This document shows, one piece after another, positions 47,286-59,410 of a stretch of 64,000 bases of DNA (position 1 is the first letter of the stretch; every line of letters starts with the position of its first letter). The position numbers were made by a program, and so were the translations under genes. The notes beneath the pieces were generated by a model. That model had not been told where the DNA came from. It was given only the letters and a program-made list of their open reading frames with translations, and searched no databases. The stretch comes from Panorpa germanica (taxonomy: Eukaryota > Arthropoda > Insecta > Mecoptera > Panorpidae), in contig OY783221.1 of the NCBI GenBank assembly GCA_963678705.1, positions 8,184,001-8,248,000 of the forward strand, in the 5' to 3' direction.

Positions 47286-47389
47286 AATTTATTTTTTGTA
47301 AACTGTGTTAATTAGAAAATCAAATGTCAAACATGAATTGTAAAAAGTTTGTTATGACTTAGAGACATACACAAAATTAATATACATCG

Positions 47390-47967
47390 GCGCAAATGTG
47401 GAAGAGGAGCTAAGGAGAAGGGACAAGAAGATACAGGAACAGGAAATCGAGAAAAGCAATTACAACACAAGATGTAAAAGGATTTGGGAGATAGAGATAC
47501 CACAGTACTTAATAGAAAAAGACATAAAAAACATGAGAAGGATTGCAAGGTTTAGATTGGGAAATGAGGAGAAAGGAAACAGATACTGGGCAAATGGAGA
47601 GGAAAGAATATGTAGAGGATGCGGAACGGAGATTGAAACACTGGAGCACATTAAGTTTGATTGTCAGGAAAAAGTAGTGATCGAGAAGAATATTGGGCAG
47701 CTATTAAAGTGAGGCAGTGAAGGAAAGAGGTGGATGGCGGAAATAGAAAAAAGGAACGAAAAACAGGACAATAAATAATCTCGTTATCTGGTTTGTATAG
47801 GGAACATGAAGAGAAAGGAAGTACTAAAAGTATAGAATATTTTTTTCAGTTTTAATAAATATATAAAGTTTAGTTTTAAGGTTGAATTGTTAAAATAGGA
47901 ATGAATTGTAATAAGAAATACAATACGGTAGATTGTAAAGCCGAAAGGCACACAGAATTAATAATAA
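47390..47967 (+). mobile_element. 5'-truncated LINE, copy 2
   Basis: This 578-bp fragment has the same C-terminal protein tail as copy 1 (CRGCGTEIETLEHIKFDC motif) and the same 3' end AGCCGAAAGGC with an AATAATAAAT tail. A premature TGA follows GQLLK (47710-47712) where copy 1 has a Gly codon, a single G-to-T change. ATACATCG repeats at 47382-47389 and 47968-47975 as a probable target duplication. The two copies begin within a few bases of the same point, which may mark a preferred truncation site. Confidence 0.85.
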
Positions 47968-48111
47968 ATACATCGATCATCCAGTTGATTAGTGACACAT
48001 CTATGAACATTGAGCATTGAGATAAAATGAAGAGAGCAATTTTGTTTAGTTGCATTTATGAGTTACCCAAGTATTTAATCACATAGACGATACAAATTAA
48101 CATATCTTATA

Positions 48112-48407
48112 TCTTAATATATATAAATTACGTGTCACGTTGTTTGTCCGCGATGGACTTCTAAACTACTTAACCGATTTTAATCAAATTTGTACACCGT
48201 GTGCAGTTTGATCCAACTTGAAAGATAGGATAGCTTACATCTCAATTTATGATTGCAATATTATCTTATTGCAAATTATTTGTCTATTAATTATCTGTTA
48301 GCTCCAAACGATTATAAAAGATGGCGACATCTGTTGACTAGATTGAGTAAATATTCAATAGATGGCGCTATGTAATGTAATATGACAAAAATGTTAGTCA
48401 CAGCTAG
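48112..48407 (+). mobile_element. Probable non-autonomous Helitron, short
   Basis: About 296 bp start TCTTAATATATATAAATT after an A and end CAGCTAG before a T. The interior reads TGTTTGTCCGCGATGGAC and TTAACCGATTTTAATCAAAT, a composition I recognise from insect Helitrons. I see no clear hairpin before the CTAG, so the 3' boundary is less certain. Confidence 0.5.
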
Positions 48408-49429
48408 TATAACTATATACTGAACTGAAATCACTAATAAATTGAAAGTTGCTTCATATATAAATAGATTTGTATCTGTTAACTTTTAAATATTTAAACA
48501 AAACAAAGCTTAATGGAATATTTCCCCAAAAATTAAAAACATTAAATTAAAAATGTAAATGATGTATGATTGGAAACCAGCCTGCGACGAACCAATGCAT
48601 AGTAACTCGTTACTATGTAGAACAACATCGTACAGCACAAGCACAAACTGTGGAACATTATTTAGCTATACAACACAAAGCGCAAAGGTTAGATCTAGAG
48701 GAGATTAACTTGCCCATTACATTACACATTACACTTAAAGTTAAAAACTACTGGCCATAACACAACATAGACGGACCAGAGACAAACACTAATACATTGA
48801 CACGGAGACAGTATAGATAGTGTACATATAAACACATACAACTAAAGATGCTGTGTAAGAGGAAGATACAGATTAGTGAAGTAAATCCAGGGTAAACCAA
48901 TGTCACATAGGAGCAGATGTAAAGGAACGCAGAGGAGAGGGAGTGGGTGTGGGTTTTGCTGATAATCAATTATATTTATTGTGCAACGCGAAGCTAAAAC
49001 AACTAAATAAAGAGAGACTACATGTAAATTAATTTAGAAACTAAAATCTATACGAAAGTGTATATGATGTATTTGCAGAAGCCTACAAGGTGTATTAATA
49101 AATTAATTTCAAGGTAACAGGTCCGTACATGTCACATCAGACACATTGAATTTATCGTATCAATCGTTGAAGGAAACAATAATCGTATAATGCATGTCGA
49201 TGACGTCACGTGGGTAACTGATTTCAGTTGTTGTCATAGTACATCTCCTGCTGCCTTCCTTGCACGTTTGATATGATAAATCCAATGCAAAGAAGTGGAT
49301 TTCTTCCTTGCTAAGTTAAGAAATTAATTCTTTTTAATTTTTAAAAAAATGGATGTTGTAAAAACGTCTCCTCACAGTCGTTAACTCTTCCTATACATAA
49401 CCTTGTAAACGCAAAAATATGTATATAGA

Positions 49430-49647
49430 TATAGTCCAAATCACGATAGTTCGGCGGCGACTTATACTTAAAATAGATTATAAGAGCGGTATAAATCTAT
49501 AATACGATAATGAATTTTTTCTTATTCGTTTCTATATACCTTATAGAAAAATAAGTGAGTCAATGCTTTTTACTTATATCGGCAGTTTATATCGCACAAC
49601 TTGTTTTAAGTATGAGTCGCCGTCAAACTCTCGTAATTTCAACTATA
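49430..49647. mobile_element. 218-bp MITE with long inverted ends, copy 2
   Basis: This is the same element as 19666-19882 in the same orientation, with the same ends. Its terminal repeats match each other slightly better (GGCGGCGACTTATACTTAAAA near the left end against the complement of the right). Confidence 0.8.
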
Positions 49648-50922
49648 TTTCATTTAACAATACTAAATTTCATAATTCTATCTTTAATAGTTCTCTTTCT
49701 AAAAGCATGTAGTCTGCAAATCTGTCGTTAAAAAGAAACAACCATATATTTTAGGTAGGCAGCAATTTTTTGTTTGTTTCATCATGGAAAAGAGTAAAAT
49801 CTGAATTTCAATTTGAGTTTTCGGAGTGAACAGCGATTTTTTCGATTCTATTTCGTAAATTAGAGTGGAATCAATTGTTCGAGTTTATTTTGAAAACTAT
49901 AACTTCCACAAAAATTTTGTAAATAGCTTTTTTGTACATAATAATATTATCTACAATTTATATAAATAACTTTTTGTTATAACTTTTACAATAACAAAGT
50001 TATAACTAACCTAAGAAGCCCTAACCTGAGATGTCAAATTATGAAAAAAAAAAAAGGAAGTACAATTAACGACACAGTGGGCGATAGGTGGCAAACCAGA
50101 GTTTTATGGGTTTCGTTGTTATCAAATTAATTGATTATGTATATACATAATCATAAGCTTTTTAGAGGCGTGGTGTATATATGACACCACGAAGCCACCA
50201 GAACTACCAACGTAGTAGGATTTCGTCAGTGATAGCACAGCAACGGAAGTAATAACATTTAATTATAAAAAAATAATTTAAGAGTACAAATTAGTTGTCA
50301 ATAAAGTTAGAAAGTCACAGAAAAGTACAATCGTAACTTTTCTTGCAAAGTACACCTCTGCCAACAAACTAGTAAGCAATAAAAACCTCTTGTTCCGTTT
50401 CATTTGCAGCATCCTCCACAACACTAACAACTATACTCTTCGGTGTTCGTATCTACGGCTGTCTGTCTCTACTGTAGCTATCTGTAGTACACCGGACAGC
50501 TCTAATTTGATTAGTTTCTGTTCTTTATTGAACAATGAATGGAATGAAATAACGATTCCTTTGCATGACTCCTAAGTTCATTATTCTATTCCTTTTTTAC
50601 TTTTATTTTTCTATTTAATTTTTTTATTTGAACACTGATTTGCATCAGAGGATATCAGATTAATTAGATTACTGAATCGAAGTATCCACAAAGAAATGTA
50701 TCTTATTGAATACCTCTATTTCGTATCGAATAATTATAATAGATTTAATGGACAAGACAAGGTTGAGGAACTGATCGAATGATACTGATATTATAGTAAG
50801 GGCGATAGTTGTAAAGCTAAGAGCCGATGGAAGGACATTGCGAGTATAAAATAGTTCTTGTATATGAAAAAGATCACCCATTAAGCAGATTACTTTGAAT
50901 AAACAATATACTGTGTTCCAGC

Positions 50923-51215
50923 CAGAGGCGGCCTTAGGGGGGTGGTTGGGGGGGGGGCAGCATTCTCGCGCACAGCCCAAGTAAAAAAAAATCATTACAA
51001 TATATGTATTTGAATCTCGCGCATCGATCTTTAGAAATCCCACTTGAATCACTGCGTTAAGGCATATCTGTTAAGGCATTCATGTGCCTTAATTTATTAT
51101 CATTAATGTTTGTCGTCTTTGTTTGTTAACTTTTATAAAACTTCCAATATAAAATTTTATTTCTCGTCAATTATCATCAAAAATATTTACTTGCAATTTA
51201 CATTAATACACATTA
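50923..51215. mobile_element. hAT-like MITE, copy 2, truncated
   Basis: This is the same family as 6123-6471 in inverted orientation, starting with an intact CAGAGGCGGCCTTA end. Similarity continues through the interior (for example ATGTATTTGAATCTCG and GTTAACTTTTATAAA) to about 51215. The other terminus is lost. A run of G (50949-50959) interrupts the part near the end. Confidence 0.7.
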
Positions 51216-51404
51216 CATTATTTATACTAGAAAATACTATTTTTTTACGCGGCGGAAATATTATTTTCTTTCGCGGCGAAAATATTATTTCTTTTCACAT
51301 TTTATAATTTTTTAAGATATCGATATTCCCGGTAAAGAAGAATATATTAGGTTTATTCAACATAAAAAAGTTTACATGTTGTAGAATAATTTTTACATTA
51401 TAAT

Positions 51405-51600
51405 GTAAGATTACATAGCGAAAGTTATCTTTTAAAAAAAAATTATGTTTTATTTCAACATGACGTCAATCAACTTTTTATACAAAATTATGCACTGTTA
51501 CATATAAAATTAATATACTCATAGCAGCACGAATTTAAGATTTTGAATATCTTTTGCATTTATTTAATGACAATGTAACAAATTTATGTTAAACTATGTA
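51405..51600 (+). repeat. Dispersed repeat family X, copy C
   Basis: This matches copy A through GATTACATAGCGAAAGTTATC, TGACGTCA and GCATTTATTTAATGACAATG. No inverted partner is seen nearby, so it is a single arm. Confidence 0.6.
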
Positions 51601-52479
51601 AATATTGAAATAAGTTCTTACAAAGAATATAATAAATATTAATAACAAATTCACAAATAAATGGTTTAATTAATACAAACAATTACCTTATGTTACAATG
51701 AATTATTATTGTTGGGTGTGTTTCTCCCAAAGGTACTCAAGCCCTTACAAAGTAATGTAGAGTCGGCATTCAAACCAAATGGATTATAAAATAGAGATTT
51801 AAATGATAGATGTTAATTATTACAAAGTCATTTGTAATAATAACTACAGTCAGGTCTCAAAAGGCAAAAGGCACATGCAGAAGGAGTCAACTAACGCGAG
51901 CACGGCGGCTTCAGCGGCTATGATGATGGGACCTTCACTTCGTGGTGAACGAAGAACTTATATAGTATAGTATAGTTGCATAATAAAAATCACGTTAGGA
52001 AGCTTTGTACCAGAACGAGGATTCTGTATTTCGCGATAATGGGAAATTAAAACTGTTGTACTCAACACCGATAATTGTAAGATTTATGATTATGATTACC
52101 AAACTCAAAAAATATATCGCTGATAATTAAATTAATTTAAAGAAATTAAATTATCTTTAAAGCAAACACATAAATTAACCGGGTTTAGTTGTTGTCAACA
52201 AAATTGATTATACGTTTAATAAATGTGCATTTATTACCCTACTCTACAATAAATGTAACTATTAAATAACAGTACAAAAGATATCTTGCAAAAATATATA
52301 ACCATCTGAGAAAAAACACAACATGAAATACAACAAATACACGATACAGACAGGCAGACCCGTATTTGAAGGGGCCCGACCTTAATCAGGACAATAGTGA
52401 CTAAATTAAATTGATTTCGCATGGAAACTAAAATCGGAAAAGTTAATTTTGATTACAATAAGAGGCAATTGTGACTAGA

Positions 52480-52709
52480 TAAAATTAGATAGGAAATGTA
52501 AGAGGAAAATTGTGTATGTGTGATGTATATTGAATAAGAAATGAAGAGAAGGGTAACAGGTATTGGAAGGAAGTAGAGGGTAGATTATGCAGAATGTGTG
52601 GAAGAGGAAAAGAGAGGGATCATGGAGTTTAAAATGATTAAGTTGACGGAAAGAGAACAGAAAGGGTGACACAAGGAGAAGGAGAAAGAAATGTTATAAG
52701 TTTAAGTTT
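52480..52709 (+). mobile_element. LINE tail remnant, copy 7
   Basis: Short frames read RNEEKGNRYWKEVEGRLCRMCGRGKE, matching the tail up to the first Cys pair. It is broken after that. The 65-bp mini-retroposon follows immediately. Confidence 0.6.
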
Positions 52710-52722
52710 CATTAGAATCTAT

Positions 52723-52787
52723 TCGTCGGTGATAGGACTCAGCATCGGAAATAGGCCGACGTTAAATAAAAAAAAAAAAAAAAAAAA
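52723..52787 (+). mobile_element. 65-bp poly(A)-tailed mini-retroposon
   Basis: A 65-bp insert ending in a run of about 20 A is flanked by the perfect 13-bp duplication ATTAGAATCTATT (52710-52722 and 52788-52800). The non-A part is about 44 nt and can fold, with CGTCGG pairing with CCGACG. It is the 3' extremity of a LINE or SINE inserted by target-primed reverse transcription, with almost all of the source lost. The source family is not identified. Confidence 0.85.
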
Positions 52788-52800
52788 ATTAGAATCTATT

Positions 52801-55800
52801 AATAGTTTGAATTTGATTAAATAAAATGAAATAAATGATTTTGGGTGAGAAGAATAAAAGCCTAGTGGCACACATTCTAAGAAATATAGTTAGTTCGAGA
52901 CTTAACCGAGTTATAGCATACCTAATCAATAAGACATAATTATGACTCCGAAAATATGATTCAAATTCTTAAAAATAAAATAAAGAGAAAAAAATTCTTT
53001 ATAATAAAATGATTTTGTTACAGAATCCCTAATATGATTTTAAATAGAGGAGGGGCTGTAATTATTACAGGTGAATAGCGAAAAATACTTTGCGCCTCCA
53101 CCGTAGAATTACTAAGTTCCATAATTATGAGTTTATGAACATGTTGCATACTCGTACATCCAGATCCAGACACATGCAGATGCAGTTGTAGATGCAGCCA
53201 GCCTCTGTGCATCAGTGGTATGCAGATACTCGTAGCAGCTAGCAGCTAGCAGCTAGCAAGGCCATCAGGAATAAATTCAGAATCTGTTCTTGACTGTGTT
53301 TAGATTTTAATGTTCCGATAAGATGCATTCAAGCCACTTCCAATATTTTTAACATAACTAAACATGGCTTATAACAAAATGTTTATAACCTTTTAAACAT
53401 GCACAAAATGTTGTTTCTTGAAGTTGCAGGAAGATTATTTAAGAGTAATTTTGAAATATCACACGGAGGTATAATCATTAAGTATAATAATTTAACAAAG
53501 TATATTATTTAAGGACGTTCCCAAGCGTCAACCTACAGATTGCCGCTATGTGAAAATTGTCCGGAAAATTAGAAAATTCTGAAAAAATAAAAAGTGCTTT
53601 TTTCTATGGAGTTTTTGCTAAGTATAAACAATCATGAAATTTGTGTGACGTAATGTATAGATGACCACATATGGTAAAATATGTTTTAAGAAGAAGGACG
53701 AAGAAGAATAAAATTGAATTCAATCAAGAAAGATTTAAAAAAAATACATTTCCAATACCTCTATATATGTATTATATTTTAAGAATTTTTCCTGAGAAGA
53801 CTTTTAAATGTATTTATATAAAAAATTTACACATATTATGGTAACTTTTTACTGTATTTTAACATTTTTATATTTGTAGAAATAATAATTTTAAAGCTGC
53901 TATGGCTGATCTCCCGGAGCTCCTCCCAAAAAAGGCATCTTGTGGTGACCACGATATCTCTAGACTGAATCAAGTAAAATGAAGAAACCAAACGGATTTC
54001 GTTAAAGTAATGTATAATCTAGTAATTAGTCGAAGGAATAAGCAAAATAATTTTTTTTTGACAAAATGACGGCTACTCAAAAAAAAAATCGATTTTTGAC
54101 CAAAATTTTGGCCCTAAATTTTTTACAAAAAAAAAAATATTTATCGGTGAGAAAAAACCGAAGGTTTTATATATATATTAATTTATAAAAAATATACTTA
54201 AAAAACTTGTGTTAAAATTTGAGACTGATCAGTTCAGCCGTTTCTGAGAAATCTTGGTCACCGATTTTAAAAACACAGTTTTCAGAAACACGAGATAGAA
54301 AATTATTTTTTCAACTTACATAACTTCGAAAATAATCGCCGGATTTACTTGAAATTTTCTGTGTGTGTACTTAAATATATGTACATTACGAAAATGAAAT
54401 TTAAAAAAATTGAAAATATTAATTATATATAACCCCTTAATTAAAAGTAAAAGGTTTTGCATTTGGAGGTGTATTAATGTCCTACGGTATATTTTAATAA
54501 ATATCAGTTTTAATAAAGAATAAGTACTAGTAAATTTTGTTATAAATTTAATCAAAACATTCTTAAACACCCTGTTTAAAAGCTTTACACATAGAAGAAC
54601 ACACACACAGTGTACTCCTTCGTAAGTGCACAAGTAATTTCTAATTTCTTATACAAGTACACGTATATTTTCATTTAGCCAACTACGATTAAGCTATACA
54701 TGTGTATACGTGTTCTTATGTCAGCCTGGGGCGTAAATACGCCAATAAGATGATTGACCTTGGAAAGGGGTTAAAATACTAACGGTATTCATATTTTTAT
54801 AAAATTATAACATTTACATTACTCTACCTTCATTGGATGATGAGCTGATGCATGCAAACTATACATTATAATATAATTAAGAGCTGCAAATTACCTACGT
54901 AATTAAAGGCGATTCAGCTGAGGAATAATGTCATTCTAACAAAGTGTTTATGATTTTATTATATGTATAGGAGAAGATTTAATTAGAAAAGAAACTTTAC
55001 AAAATGGAAACTACTTGAACAAATTTCATTTGGGTAATATTGATTTTTTTAAATTTGGTGCTGTTTTCCATATATGTTTTGTTCTCAGGAACGGGAAATT
55101 TAAAAACAAATCTCCGTAATCCCGGGAATATTAAAGAAATTAAATTAAATTGTACAAATTATGGAAAAAGGTTGTACCACTTCATATATTGTGCTCAAGA
55201 AATATTATTTATGCTTGCTTTAACCCAAAAGGAGCATAAGTTTATGAATATCTCGCATCATTGCAGCAGAATAAATATCTCGGCAATATTAAGTATATTT
55301 TACAATAGTTTATAGTTATTATGCAAATTACTTGATTAACCATCTTAACTTTTTGAAAAAAATGTAGAATTATAATTTTATTTAATATAGACGACGAAAT
55401 GTATTATGGCATTTCTTAATATTCAACACCGACTATCTCAATTTTTCTCATTTTTGAGGAGAGCTTCAAAAGACAATAGAAGCGTCTAGAAGCAAAGGGA
55501 TGTAAGTGACAAATTTTGAAAATTTGAGATAACCAGCGCAAACGATGGAAGATGTACTAAACTATTTAGTGGCACAGAGATATAAGCGAAAACTTGGATA
55601 GATTTTACTATATAGCGTGAATTCTAAAAACTTTTGAACGAAAACGCTTATACGATCTAACTTAAAACTCGTTTTCTGAAGAATTTTACTTTTGTGGGTT
55701 AAATCCTTTGCCATCTAGACTCGTCAATTCTGAAATTAATTGTAGTACTTTTGTGATTTATTAATGATTAATGTAATTTATTAGTTTTAGTACTATTGTG

Positions 55801-58063
55801 ATATTAATAGTATTACAAAAAATTCCGTTAACCAGAGTTGATATTTCTTAGATTTTATATAAGCAGTGGCACCTAGATCGTAAATCTGACTATTGGAATA
55901 GATTTAGCGGGCAATTTTGAATAAGAATGCGCAAAAATCTTAATTTGAGAAATTGATAGTTACAAGTTTTTCACTCTGTATTTGTTCACGCCCTTAACCA
56001 TAATTAGCAGCCTGCTACAATGACGCACCAACAAAAACAAGGATTTGGTTCGCTGAATTAAAATCTTGATTTGAATTACACATCCGTCAATAACAAAAAA
56101 AAAATCTAGGAATTACAAATGAATCAATTTCTGAACTTTGAATTCCGCTAGTAATTTTTAAATTCCTCAGCCTTGTCATATATCCTGCCCGCATTGCCGT
56201 AGTCTGTGGTATGTCTACCAACTGGGATGATGATAATTCTATACGAACGTGCCCATCGTCTTGTGTTGGCCGTCATCTTCCACCGCTAATATAATATTTC
56301 AAAACTGAAACAGTTGGACAGACGAACCTTTTGGATGCTGCACGGTGAGAAGAGGACGGAGACTGGAGGAAGAGGGGTGCGAGAAGCGGAACATCTCAGT
56401 GTCTTGGTGGAACAAGATGAATTGCATTTTAAAAGAAATATTTCCATCGTTAGACGAATATCGTTAACTTAATGAGATAGGCTGGTTCACGATATAAATA
56501 TGTTATACCTGTGGTATAAAAAAGGGTTGGTGGTTTTAATAATAGTCACTGTTTCTCAAAATATTGGTAAAAATTATTAAAACGATAATTTGTTTAACGT
56601 ACCATGTTAAAACTGTTTTTACGATAAGTACGATATTTTTTTTAAATAACTTAATATATGCTTTCTTCCTTGAGTAGAATGTCAAACGAAACAGATCAAA
56701 ATTGTAGTACAGTTATATTAAATTAGTTTAAACAAAAGTATTCAAAAAGTTTGAGAATGTGTTGTCTTCAAAAAACCTATGATATTTTTGGGTTGGGTAG
56801 AAATCTAAGTAACAAATGAAGATAACAATCGCGGTCATTTAGAACTTGGACAACCCTTCATCTTCGAAATCAAATACAACGTTCAAGGGATCGACCCTTT
56901 TAGCTATTACAAAAACATCCAAATAAAATCATGGAGTATAGGATTATTTGTAATGGACTTGGTTTTACAAAACTGTGAGATTTAAATACAATACACTAGG
57001 CAATATTCTATATATTTTCTATATATTCTTTTTAAATGAATCTTGGCTTAAGCTTTTTCACCCTTTTTGCCCAAATATACCAATTACAAAATTACATTAC
57101 ATTTCCATATGAATTGTTCTATATAATTAAAAGTTATCTTATCGAAGTAATTATACTATACTCTAAAACAACAAAACAAAACATAAATTAAATTTACTAC
57201 ACTTTTGAGTAGGTTTAACTTATATTTCTATCTTTTGGTCCATTATAAACTGCACAACACATTTAGTCAAACCATTTCTCACATATGCATACAAGATAAA
57301 CCATTTTGAAAAAGGAATATACTAGTATAATATAGCAAATTATCAATAATTGCTAACTTTACTCTTAAAATACTTTACTCTTTACTTTTAACAAATTAAT
57401 CTTTCATGTTTGAACGATAAATCCGATGCAGAAATGCCAACTTGTTGACACTTACTTTAAGAGAAGTTTTAAAGATCCAGATGATGCAAATATTTAACAA
57501 TATGTTGATCATAAAATATTAATGAACGAGTATAAAAACTTCATTAATAAAAAAGTATTTTTTGTAAAAGTTCATATCCATTTTAAAATCAATGTATTCT
57601 CTATGATATTAAATATATACAAATGAATACTCATATAATAAATGAATTAATAATACCAGTTACAAGGTCTTTTCTTATTTAATATAAGATTAGATTTAAA
57701 ATATATTTACGTGTGTATTTCGTGACACCCAGTTCTTATCAAATCTTATGACATATACTATATATGCATTTGCTTGTAATGTCTAATACTCGATTTTTAT
57801 ATGTCACACAATTCTAATAAATTGAACGTAGCAGAAAACTCAGGAAACAAAAAACTAGGAATAAGAAGAGATCCAACCTCAGTGGCTTATTTTATAAATT
57901 TTTCTATGACGTCATGCGTCATGAATTAGACTATTGTGTTATTAATTATTTGTAAAATTGTAGTGTAATTGCAACTAAGAGTTAAGCTTTTATTTATCAA
58001 AATTAACATACAAATGAATATCACACTAGTCCAATTCTCGACGCACTAAATTTTTCTTGCCGT
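52801..58063. other. Intergenic or intronic, no gene seen
   Basis: AT-rich. The segment 53900-54330 looks mildly constrained (CTCCCGGAGCTCCTCCC; long A/T runs) but codes for nothing recognisable. A palindromic TGACGTCA lies just outside the previous block at 49201. Confidence 0.6.
53233..53258. repeat. TAGCAGC heptamer tandem repeat
   Basis: Three full units and a partial fourth unit, all exact. Confidence 0.95.
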
Positions 58064-58128
58064 CTTACAAATAAACCTGTTATAAAATTTATACCAAGTA
58101 TAAACTTTATAACAGATTTATTTGTAAG
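58064..58128. repeat. 30-bp inverted repeat with 5-nt loop
   Basis: The arms 58064-58093 and 58099-58128 match at 28 of 30 positions around the loop CCAAG. Similarity continues weakly outward (CACTAA against TTAGTG). It is either the core of a MITE or foldback or a structured transcript. Confidence 0.8.
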
Positions 58129-59330
58129 GCTATTAGTGTGTTGTAATTGTAAAGATGACGATAAATCAAGTTAATTCCTATGTATTTTTTAAATTATTAG
58201 CAGTTTTTTGTTTGAGAGAGGCTAAAGGGAAATACGTAAATGACGACAACGACCACGAACATTTCACTTGCCCCAACGGTTGAGTATAGGCGTACCAATT
58301 CACCGCAATTCATTTTCAGTGCTAGTTGCTTCGGCACATATTGTCTATATTTTATATTTATTTTAACTATGATATTCAGTACGACTTTTTGTTTGCAGTC
58401 TAATATTTAAATAAATAACACTTTCTTAAATATTGATAAAAAAAGAAGATCAATTACACGTTAGAAATGCTATACATACAACACATTGATGTCAAATAAT
58501 TACATTTTTTATAAAACATTGTAAGAAATTTAATCCGCTTAACGATATAATCAAAATAATTCGGACTCATGTAACCCAGGGCATTAGGTGATAAATTGAA
58601 AACGATGGTAAAAAAAACATTAAGAAAATAAAATAAAAAATTAAGATAAAAATTGATATCCACCTGATTCGATCATTATAACAGTTATTCTTTAGTCATA
58701 AGTCCAGCCATGCGTGAAGCAAGTGTTGATTGTACGTTTGTACCTCAGCAGTCAGTGAACAGCAGTTAGTAGGAAATCGCCAGAACGAAATAGAGCATTA
58801 TCTTATAGAACCAAAGTCTAGAGGCGGGCGTATGCATTGTTACAAGAAGTAAAAGATTATTTTAAAAAGTCTGCATTGTTTAGTGTAACAATCTCTTTAA
58901 GAAGGAACGGAGTCAATACACTTGCGGGTAACGTAATTATACATTTAAGTCATTTATTGTAAAAGTAAGGCAAGTTCATTAAAAAAAACCAAATTGTCTC
59001 TCTGAAGAAAAAGAAAGACCAAATATCGGATGAATGGTCAGAATGAGAGAGATGGAATGCATCAAAGAAGAGATGGAAAGAAAATTCAGAAGAAGAAATA
59101 CCAAATACAAAGTAATCCTGGAAGAAAGAGGATGATGGAATTTCTGGAAGAAAATGGGAGCAGAGTAAATACGCACGGGGGTTTCCACCCAGATCTAGGT
59201 GTTTTGATTGTCATCTAGGTTGATAGGTTTCTTACATTAAAGTATTTCATGATTCGGTAATTCTTAATTTTAATTCAATAACCATTACTTGCCCAGTAAA
59301 CGTTTTGGAGTCGAACTTTAACGAACTTTA

Positions 59331-59410
59331 TGCGAACTATAATTGAAGTGAAATAGTGATAGAAACGTCACAAAATAGGACACTTCACCAAATTGTTTAT
59401 TGGATAAACA
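59331..59410 (+). repeat. Dispersed repeat family Y, copy 1
   Basis: The segment with ATAGTGATAGAAACGTCACAAAATA and TTCACCAAATTGTTTATTGGA in outline recurs at 62610-62690, and its last part at 27850-27925. It is non-coding; class unknown. Confidence 0.55.
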
